DNA from: Scytonema hofmannii PCC 7110 | GTDB lineage: Bacteria > Cyanobacteriota > Cyanobacteriia > Cyanobacteriales > Nostocaceae | Length of the DNA: 64,000 nt | NCBI RefSeq assembly: GCF_000346485.2 | Contig: NZ_KQ976354.1 | Coordinates: 3,165,421-3,229,420 of the forward strand | Direction: 5' to 3' | Shown: one piece after another, positions 58,025 to 64,000 of the stretch | How positions within the stretch are numbered: the first letter of the stretch is position 1 | Layout of the letters: the number at the start of each line of letters is the position of its first letter | Notes under the pieces: generated by a model | What the model saw: only the letters and a program-made list of their open reading frames with translations | Database searches by the model: none | What the model was told of the DNA's origin: nothing | Position numbers and translations under genes: made by a program

Positions 58025-59827
58025 ATGACAAACTATATGATAGGCAAGGTACTACAAGGACGTTACCAAGTTGTCCAGAGCTTGGGGGCTGGGGTATTTG
58101 GTGAAACATACGTTGCTGTAGATATTGAAAATCCAGAGAACCCCAAATGCGTTGTTAAACAACTAAAGGTTACTAGTACACAACCTAGTTACTTACAAAT
58201 TCTTAGATTGCGGTTTCTCACAGAAACCGAAACACTAAAACATCTCGGACATCACAAGCAAATTCCCCAACTCCTCAGCTGTTTTGAGGAAAACGAACGG
58301 TTCTATTTGGTACAGGAGTTTATTGAGGGGCATTCAGTGGCAGCAGAATTGCCTATTAATCCAGAATTGGGTTATCTGTGGCATGAAAGCGAAGTTGCTG
58401 AGCTTTTACAAGAAGTTTTGCGTATTCTGGATTTTGTTCACTCTCAAGGCGTCATTCACTGTGATGTCAAGCCAGAGAATTTAATCAGACGTGCTTGTGA
58501 TGGTAAGCTAACACTGATTGATTTTGGGTCGATTCAGCCGATTGATTTTGGGTCAGATACAGTACTGCCCATTTATAGGATACCTGTCACTTCGTTGGGC
58601 TATATACCACCGGAGCAATTTATCGGTCAGACGCAGCCCAATAGTGACATTTATGCTTTGGGTATGATTGCTGTACAGGCTTTGACAGGACAAACACCAC
58701 TCCAATTAAAGGTCGATCCCAGTACGCAAGAGATTGTTTGGCGTTCTAGCACCACCCCAGTGAGTGATTATTTGGCTGCGGTTATTAGCCAAATGATTCG
58801 CCACAACCACAAAAACCGCTATCAATCTGCTAGTGAAGTCTTGCGATCGCTGACTCAAATGCCAACTGACACTTGGGACTCGCAGACAGTAGTAGATGTG
58901 CAATATAGTGTTTCAGATACTGATGACAATAGTCAACCAAGAGTCAGTACCAACAGCAGTCGTTCTTCACCGAAGTCGTCTCCTCTTTTAACGGGGATGA
59001 AGGTGGGGTTAGCAGCTAATTCTTTGGTAGTAGGTTTTGGTGTTTATTCGATTATTTACAACACGCCTGCATACTCAGAAACAGAAACTTTATACAAAGC
59101 AACCGAGGAATTTCAATCTGGTGACTTGCAAGAAGCTATTGCTTTAGCTAAGTCTATTCCCTCAAACAGTAATGTTTATCCTGAAGCACAAACTAGTATT
59201 GATGAATGGGAACAACAATGGCAAACGGCTGACGAACAGTACAAAATAGCCGAAAAAGCCTTTCATCAAGGTCGTTGGGCTGAAGTTCTTCGCGCATCCT
59301 CTAAAATTCCTGATAATTTGTATTGGCAATCAAAAACTGACAAATTAGTCGAGCAAGCACAAGCACGCATTGAAGAACAAACCGAAGATTTACTCTCTAA
59401 AGCTTATGAAAAGGCAAGATTAAAAGACTTTACCACTGCGTTAAACTATCTCCGCCAAATTCCTGAAGAAACTTCCGCAGGATCGCTTGTGCAACAGAAG
59501 TTAGCTGAGTACAATCGGAAGAAAGAAGTTCGAGCTTCTTTCTTGTTACAGAAAGCTTATAACAAAGCTTCAGAGCACGATTTTGTAGGAGCTGTTCAAT
59601 TTCTCCAACAGGTTCCCAAAGATACCCCTGTCTATGCTACAGTTGAAGTGAAATTACTTGAGTACACACAAAAACAGCGAGCACAATCTTACGGTCAAAA
59701 GATAGCTTCCTCGAAGTTAACAAATACTTCTTTAGATATGGTTCAGCCATTTATAGATAGTGGCTCCACAACAAGCTTACAAAATTTTGACCTGGGCAAT
59801 GAGTTGCATGAAGTGAATATAAGATAG
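58025..59827 (+). CDS. Serine/threonine protein kinase with helical repeats
   Basis: A 600-aa Hanks-type kinase. Kinase domain about residues 12-280: glycine loop LGAGVFGETYVA, Lys in CVVKQLKV, catalytic loop IHCDVKPENLI (the HRD Arg is Cys, Asp kept), DFG in LTLIDFGSIQPI, and PPEQFIGQTQPNSDIYALGM. A single helix follows near residue 325 (TGMKVGLAANSLVVGFGVYS), and the outer part (residues 345-570) has three TPR-like or Sel1-like helical repeats (KAYEKARLKDFTTALNYLRQ, KAYNKASEHDFVGAVQFLQQ). The HCD variant places it in the RD-negative class, which usually lacks activation-loop control. Substrate unknown. Confidence 0.92.
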   Translation: MTNYMIGKVLQGRYQVVQSLGAGVFGETYVAVDIENPENPKCVVKQLKVTSTQPSYLQILRLRFLTETETLKHLGHHKQIPQLLSCFEENERFYLVQEFIEGHSVAAELPINPELGYLWHESEVAELLQEVLRILDFVHSQGVIHCDVKPENLIRRACDGKLTLIDFGSIQPIDFGSDTVLPIYRIPVTSLGYIPPEQFIGQTQPNSDIYALGMIAVQALTGQTPLQLKVDPSTQEIVWRSSTTPVSDYLAAVISQMIRHNHKNRYQSASEVLRSLTQMPTDTWDSQTVVDVQYSVSDTDDNSQPRVSTNSSRSSPKSSPLLTGMKVGLAANSLVVGFGVYSIIYNTPAYSETETLYKATEEFQSGDLQEAIALAKSIPSNSNVYPEAQTSIDEWEQQWQTADEQYKIAEKAFHQGRWAEVLRASSKIPDNLYWQSKTDKLVEQAQARIEEQTEDLLSKAYEKARLKDFTTALNYLRQIPEETSAGSLVQQKLAEYNRKKEVRASFLLQKAYNKASEHDFVGAVQFLQQVPKDTPVYATVEVKLLEYTQKQRAQSYGQKIASSKLTNTSLDMVQPFIDSGSTTSLQNFDLGNELHEVNIR

Positions 59828-59874
59828 TCAATGGTCAAAAAAACTTCCGATGTAGAGACGGTAATGCTGCGTCT

Positions 59875-61995
59875 CTACTGTGGAGGCGAGCTAGTGCGCG
59901 TCTCTACAGGATTTGCTAATGGTAATAATAACTTTTCCCGTGCTCGTTCGCGAGAATCGATTGCTGGTTGATAATCTGGCTTCAGTTTAAGCGCCTTACT
60001 ATATGCTGAAATAGCTTCTTGATACAGTTTCAAGTTTAACAAAGCATTACCTTTGCTGTACCAAGGTTCGTAATGGTTTGGTTCTTGACTGATGGCTCTA
60101 TTGTAAGAGGCGATCGCATCTTGATATCTTTTCAAGTTATACAATGAATTTCCCCGTCCATACCAAGCTTGATAGTTACCGCGTCTGAATTGAACAGCTT
60201 TATCATAAGATATCACTGCTTCTTCATAACGTTGCATTTGATGAAATGACCAAGCCCGTCCATACCAAGCTTGATAGTTACTGGGGTTGTATTTAATGAC
60301 TTGCTCAAAAGAGTCTATCGCTTCTTGATAGCGTTGCAAACTGTTGAGTAAATTCCCTCTAGACAGCCAAGCCAAGTAGTCATTTGGTTTGTATTGCACT
60401 GCTTTCTCATAGGATGCGATCGCATCTTGATAGCGGCGTAAATTCACCAAGACATTAGCGCGACTGTACCAAGCGCGATCATAAGCTGGTTTGAGTTCAG
60501 TGACTTTATCATAAGCCACAAGTGCCTCATCATAGCGTCTCAAATTATTAAGAACTAACGCCTTATTATACCAAGCCTCATAATAGTCTTGCCTTAATTC
60601 AATGGCGTTATTATAAGAGTCAATAGCTTGGTCGTATTGTTTTATTTTTGTTAATACTTCTCCTTTTTCATTCCAAATTTCCGGCTGTTTTTTGTCTAAC
60701 AATAAAACTTTATCCAAAGAAGAAACAGATTCTTGATATCTTTGCAACTGACTCAAAGCAAAGCCACGACCGCGCCATGCTTCCAAATAATCCGGCTTCA
60801 GTTGAATGGCTTTATCGTAAGCCGCAAGTGCTTCTTGATATTTTTTCAACTCATATAATGTTTTCCCTTGACCATTCCAGGCTTTCGCATAATCCGGTCT
60901 GAGTTCTAATGCTCTGTCATAAGTTGAGAGAGCATCTTTGTAGCGTTGCAGATCGTAAAGTGTATTTGCTTGCTGATACAATTCTATAGCATTTGTAGAA
61001 TTAATAGCATTGACAACGTATATAGAACCTGCTATACCTGTGCCTATTAAAGTAATTGCTGCTAAAAGTTTTAGGAATATGTTTTTACGAGGTTTACTAC
61101 TAGTTTTTATGTGATTTTTTGGATTTGGTTTATTTATTAAAGGTGGTATCAATGCTATAGTTTGAGACTGATCTTTTTTTAATTCTTTGAGTGCCTGCAA
61201 AGCAACAGACGCTGAAGAATAGCGCTGTCGAAAATCGTAGCACACCATTTTATCCAAAACTTTTGCAAACTCTTCGCTGACGGAGACGCAATCTCGCCAT
61301 ATAATTTCGCAAGTGTCTGCGTCTTTCTCTAATTCCTCAGGAGATAATCCCGTCAATGCTTGAATACCCAAAATTCCTACAGCATAGATATCGCTGCTAA
61401 ATTTTGGATTTCCCTGCGCTTGTTCGCTAGGAATATAGCCAGGAGTTCCAATAGCGACAGTAAATTTTGTGTGGCGATCGGGGCTAACAACTTGAGTAGC
61501 GATTTGTTTAACTGCACCAAAATCGATTAAAATTAACTTCCCATCAGAACGGCGTCTGAGGATGTTATGGGGATTGACATCGCGGTGAATGACCTTTTGT
61601 TGGTGAACAAACTCTAAGATTGTCAAAATTTCTTCTAAAAGGGCAATAACTTGGTTTTCAGGGAGAGGTTTTTCAGGTACAATTTCGTAGCTAAGATCCG
61701 ATCCTTCAATAAAATCTTGTACAAGATAAAATTCCTCCTTTTCCTCAAAGTAAGCTAAAAGTTGCGGAATACTGTCGTGAATTCCCAATCTAAACAAAAC
61801 TTGAGCTTCCGTATCAAATAAACGTCTTGCTGTTTCTAAAGTTACAGGGTCATTGGCTTGAGGTTTAAGTTTTTTAACAACACATTGCGGAGAACCGGGT
61901 AAATGGGTATCACTAGCGATAAAAGTTTCGCCAAATCCTCCTCCTCCCAAGTGACTGATAATTTGGTATCTTCCAACAAGTGTGTTTCCTAGCAT
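59875..61995 (-). CDS. Serine/threonine protein kinase with ten TPRs
   Basis: A Hanks-type kinase, 706 aa if started at ATG 61995 (MLGNTLVGRYQIISHLGGGG); 13 more codons are open upstream to 62034. Kinase domain: GGGGFGETFIA, VVKKLKP, IHRDVNPHNILR, LILIDFGAVKQIA, GTPGYIPSEQAQGNPKFSSD. A transmembrane helix lies near residue 325 (KLLAAITLIGTGIAGSIYVV). The C-terminal half is ten clean 34-residue TPRs (YEAWYNKALVLNNLRRYDEA pattern), likely for protein binding outside or inside the membrane depending on topology. The TPRs are very regular, which suggests recent internal duplication. Confidence 0.94.
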   Translation of the reverse strand: MLGNTLVGRYQIISHLGGGGFGETFIASDTHLPGSPQCVVKKLKPQANDPVTLETARRLFDTEAQVLFRLGIHDSIPQLLAYFEEKEEFYLVQDFIEGSDLSYEIVPEKPLPENQVIALLEEILTILEFVHQQKVIHRDVNPHNILRRRSDGKLILIDFGAVKQIATQVVSPDRHTKFTVAIGTPGYIPSEQAQGNPKFSSDIYAVGILGIQALTGLSPEELEKDADTCEIIWRDCVSVSEEFAKVLDKMVCYDFRQRYSSASVALQALKELKKDQSQTIALIPPLINKPNPKNHIKTSSKPRKNIFLKLLAAITLIGTGIAGSIYVVNAINSTNAIELYQQANTLYDLQRYKDALSTYDRALELRPDYAKAWNGQGKTLYELKKYQEALAAYDKAIQLKPDYLEAWRGRGFALSQLQRYQESVSSLDKVLLLDKKQPEIWNEKGEVLTKIKQYDQAIDSYNNAIELRQDYYEAWYNKALVLNNLRRYDEALVAYDKVTELKPAYDRAWYSRANVLVNLRRYQDAIASYEKAVQYKPNDYLAWLSRGNLLNSLQRYQEAIDSFEQVIKYNPSNYQAWYGRAWSFHQMQRYEEAVISYDKAVQFRRGNYQAWYGRGNSLYNLKRYQDAIASYNRAISQEPNHYEPWYSKGNALLNLKLYQEAISAYSKALKLKPDYQPAIDSRERAREKLLLPLANPVETRTSSPPQ

Positions 61996-62039
61996 TCGGT
62001 TTACCCAGCCTAGTCCTGACGATTCTGATTTCATTTTAA

Positions 62040-62168
62040 GAGGGAGTGGGGAGTAGGGAGTAGGGAGTAGGGGGAGTGAGGGAGTGAGGGAAGTAATTAT
62101 TACTAACTACTAACTACTAACTACTAACTACTAACCACTAACCACTAACTAACTACTAACCACTAACC
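62040..62168. repeat. Two heptamer arrays: (GGGAGTA)n and (CTAACTA)n
   Basis: At 62040-62091 there are about seven GGGAGTA/GGGAGTG units; at 62101-62168 about nine CTAACTA/CTAACCA units. They fill the gap between the divergent kinase and rhomboid genes and so must lie in or next to both promoters. Confidence 0.9.
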
Positions 62169-62178
62169 CAAAATCAGC

Positions 62179-62898
62179 ATGATTCCTATTGGTGATAACG
62201 TTTTCTTTTTCACGCGCCGAAAGCCAATCATTGTTTATTTGCTGATTGGCATTCATCTTGCTTTGTTTTTGTGGGAACTGAAACTAGAGTTAAGCGGTGA
62301 GTTGGGTGCTTTTGTCAATGCTTGGGGTATTGTACCCGCACAGATAAATGGTGCGATCGCATCAGCACTATCTGGTAACCCAGCCGCTTGGATAGTTGTC
62401 CTGATGCGTGGGACTTTTCTCCTGACGGGAATGTTCCTGCACGGTAGTTTTAGTCAAATTTTGGGTAATTTAATCTTTCTCTGGGTTTTTGGTAGAACGG
62501 TTGAAAGTGTTCTGGGATATGGGCGATTCTTGTTACTTTACTTAGTTTCCGGTCTTTTGACTGGGCTTTTACAAGTGTTAGTTGAACCTAGCTTAACAAT
62601 ACCATTGATTGGTGCAAATGGAGCTATTGCATCTATTTTAGGAGCTTTTGTTCTGAAATTCCCCCAATCTAAAATTTACACTATTTTACCTTTATTGATT
62701 ATCTTTATTCCTATAGAACTACCAGCCTTTTTCTATCTATTTTGGTGGTTTGTGCAGCAATTATCTTATGGCATTGGTAGTTTAAATATTCCTGGTGGTG
62801 TTAATTCCTTTAGCATTGGTTATTGGGCGCATGGTGCGGGAATAGTTATCGGTGCAGTTTTTATGAAGTTATTATCACAGAAAGGCAGAGGGCAATGA
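62179..62898 (+). CDS. Rhomboid-family membrane protein with Asn at the catalytic Ser position
   Basis: A 239-aa rhomboid-fold protein with six or seven helices. The family landmarks are present: FLHGSFSQILGNLIFLWVFG, LVSGLLTGLLQVLV and the second catalytic residue His in IGYWAHGAGIVIGAVF. At the nucleophile, GASG in active rhomboids, it reads IGANGAIASILGAF: the Ser is Asn (AAT). Hence it is likely an inactive rhomboid (pseudoprotease), a type known to work as a chaperone or trafficking factor in eukaryotes; the role here is not known. The upstream DNA is all heptamer repeat. Confidence 0.88.
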   Translation: MIPIGDNVFFFTRRKPIIVYLLIGIHLALFLWELKLELSGELGAFVNAWGIVPAQINGAIASALSGNPAAWIVVLMRGTFLLTGMFLHGSFSQILGNLIFLWVFGRTVESVLGYGRFLLLYLVSGLLTGLLQVLVEPSLTIPLIGANGAIASILGAFVLKFPQSKIYTILPLLIIFIPIELPAFFYLFWWFVQQLSYGIGSLNIPGGVNSFSIGYWAHGAGIVIGAVFMKLLSQKGRGQ

Positions 62899-62917
62899 CT
62901 CAAAAAATGGAATATTG

Positions 62918-63066
62918 TAGGTTGGGTTGAGGAACGAAACCCAACATCGACTTGAGGAACGAAACCCAACATCGACTTGAGGAACGAAACCCAACATCGA
63001 CTTGAGGAACGAAACCCAACATCGACTTATATAAGTTGGGTAACACGAGCGTTCAACCCAACCTAC
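62918..63066. repeat. Four 25-bp tandem repeats inside a 14-bp inverted repeat
   Basis: Four identical 25-bp units (beginning TTGAGGAACGAAACCCAAC) run from 62927 to 63026. The block is flanked by GTAGGTTGGGTTGA (62918-62931) and TCAACCCAACCTAC (63053-63066), a perfect inverted repeat. It lies between the convergent rhomboid and pentapeptide genes. Confidence 0.92.
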
Positions 63067-63071
63067 AAAAA

Positions 63072-63605
63072 TTATGGTTGTTCTGAATCTAAAAGCGTTC
63101 CTTCTAAATTAGCTCTTTCCAAATTAGCTCCATTCAAATTAGCATCTTGAAGTTCCGCTTGGCTCAAATTTGCATCTGTTAAGTCAGCAACAACTAAATC
63201 CGCGCCACTCAAGTTAGCTCTATCCAAATTTGCAGCCGTTAGATTCGCTTCATGTAAGTTAGCCTCGTTTAGAGTTGCAGTTATTAGTTTAGCAACAGTC
63301 AAGTCAGACTGAGTTAAGTTAGCATTATCGAGTATGGCTCCGTCTAAAATTGCCCCATCTAAAATGGCTCCACTTAAGTCGGCTCCACTCAAATTTGCCT
63401 GCGCTAAATTTGCTCCATTGAGATCTGCATTTGTGAGACTGGCTTGGCTGAGATTTGCCCCATTCAGATTCGCTCCATCTAGTAAAGCCCTGTCTAAAAT
63501 AACTTCACTGAGATTGGCTCCTTCGAGATTCACCTCACTCAGTTCGGCTTCTGTAAAATCTCTAACACCTGCTGCATATTGTGAGAGGAGTTCTGTTGCT
63601 TTCAT
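63072..63605 (-). CDS. Pentapeptide repeat protein
   Basis: A 177-aa protein made almost wholly of A(D/N)LxX pentapeptides from about residue 20 to 172 (ANLSGADLSGAILDGAILDG and similar), some thirty units, which fold as a right-handed quadrilateral beta-helix. The N-terminus KATELLSQYAAGVRDFTEAE is the common start of the cyanobacterial group. No signal peptide. Members are numerous in cyanobacteria and mostly of unknown function. Stands alone. Confidence 0.93.
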   Translation of the reverse strand: MKATELLSQYAAGVRDFTEAELSEVNLEGANLSEVILDRALLDGANLNGANLSQASLTNADLNGANLAQANLSGADLSGAILDGAILDGAILDNANLTQSDLTVAKLITATLNEANLHEANLTAANLDRANLSGADLVVADLTDANLSQAELQDANLNGANLERANLEGTLLDSEQP

Positions 63606-63868
63606 AACTGTTACCTAACTCTATTCTAAGTGAAAGAACTTAGCTATCTAACTCAAATGACTCACAACTACTGATTTTTTAGAAAACTGCTAGTACTAAC
63701 TCTTTTTTCATCAAAATTCTAGTTTTCCTTGAATAGACACCCACAATTGTTCTAAACTACCAAAATTAGATTCTAAAATATGTCTATCTAAAGTCAGAAA
63801 TACTCTCTGCATATAGATAGGCAAAATAAAGAGGCGCGGAGAAAATAGGGAAAATTTTATTTAAGAAT

Positions 63869-64000
63869 ATGACACAGTTATTGGGCAAAGTTGTATGGAT
63901 AACTGGTGCTTCTTCAGGTATAGGAGAAGCACTAACTTATGAAATGGCACGACAGGGGGCTAAAATTATTTTATCGTCACGCAGAGAAAACGAATTACAT
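63869..64000 (+). CDS. Short-chain dehydrogenase/reductase, 5' part
   Basis: From ATG 63869 a frame runs off the right edge after 44 codons. It starts MTQLLGKVVWITGASSGIGE, the nucleotide-binding TGxxxGIG motif of classical SDR enzymes, and continues YEMARQGAKIILSSRREN. The catalytic YxxxK lies outside the window. The substrate cannot be inferred. No strong ribosome site is seen (TTTAAGAAT). Confidence 0.92.
   Translation, partial: MTQLLGKVVWITGASSGIGEALTYEMARQGAKIILSSRRENELH

Overview
The window is chromosomal DNA from a filamentous, probably heterocyst-forming (Nostocales-type) cyanobacterium. The evidence is chlI, four CP43-like chlorophyll antenna genes including an IsiA-PsaL fusion, flavodoxin isiB, a Psb34-like photosystem II assembly peptide, a cyanobacteriochrome kinase, a PEP-CTERM protein, many HIP1 octamers (GCGATCGC), and abundant heptanucleotide tandem repeats of the STRR type known from these genomes. 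I see no tRNA, rRNA or CRISPR array.

Layout. 1-4.4 kb: the 5' part of a filamentous-haemagglutinin-type exoprotein (minus strand, running off the left edge), chlI and two membrane proteins. 4.5-6.6 kb: an IS200/IS605-like element with intact tnpB and broken tnpA; a second copy in opposite orientation lies at 33.1-35.2 kb. 6.6-10.1 kb: an iron-uptake cluster (FTR1 permease, HHH lipoprotein, two-domain multicopper oxidase). 10.3-13.0 kb: small conserved genes and gene remnants. 13.1-16.3 kb: a cobalamin riboswitch, a DUF1636 protein and a FecCD/BtuCD-type ABC permease-ATPase pair. 16.3-21.5 kb: a patchwork of lipid genes and debris (TetR with a strong palindromic operator, P450 stump, Coq4, cyclopropane synthase, desaturase, fragments of Uma2 and antenna genes). 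21.5-30.6 kb: the iron-stress light-harvesting cluster, interrupted by two tandem Uma2 genes and repeats. 31-33 kb: a Nif11-type peptide and murE. 35.3-39.9 kb: two convergent histidine kinases, a desaturase and psb34. 40-45.8 kb: PEP-CTERM protein, secreted protein, bioF and a hydrolase. 45.9-47.6 kb: a solitary iscB with a likely omega-RNA. 48.2-55.9 kb: a signalling block headed by a DXCF-type cyanobacteriochrome kinase. 56-64 kb: a GTPase, two Ser/Thr kinases, a rhomboid with Asn at the catalytic Ser position, a pentapeptide protein and the start of an SDR.

How the parts fit. Iron is the main theme: the FTR1/oxidase cluster would import iron, and the isiA-isiA/psaL-isiB set with two further antenna genes would rebuild photosystem I antennae and replace ferredoxin under iron limitation. 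A Fur-like site precedes isiA. The second theme is genome plasticity: three OMEGA-type nuclease genes (two tnpB, one iscB), MITE-like elements, palindromes, and heptamer arrays that supply the last codons of several genes.

Most notable: heptamer arrays that give three unrelated proteins the same VTSDQ tail; the covarying hairpin cassette between tnpA and tnpB of the two IS605 copies; the convergent kinase pair in which one lacks the phospho-acceptor His and the other a recognisable ATP-binding G box; the DXCF photoreceptor kinase; and the Ser-to-Asn rhomboid.
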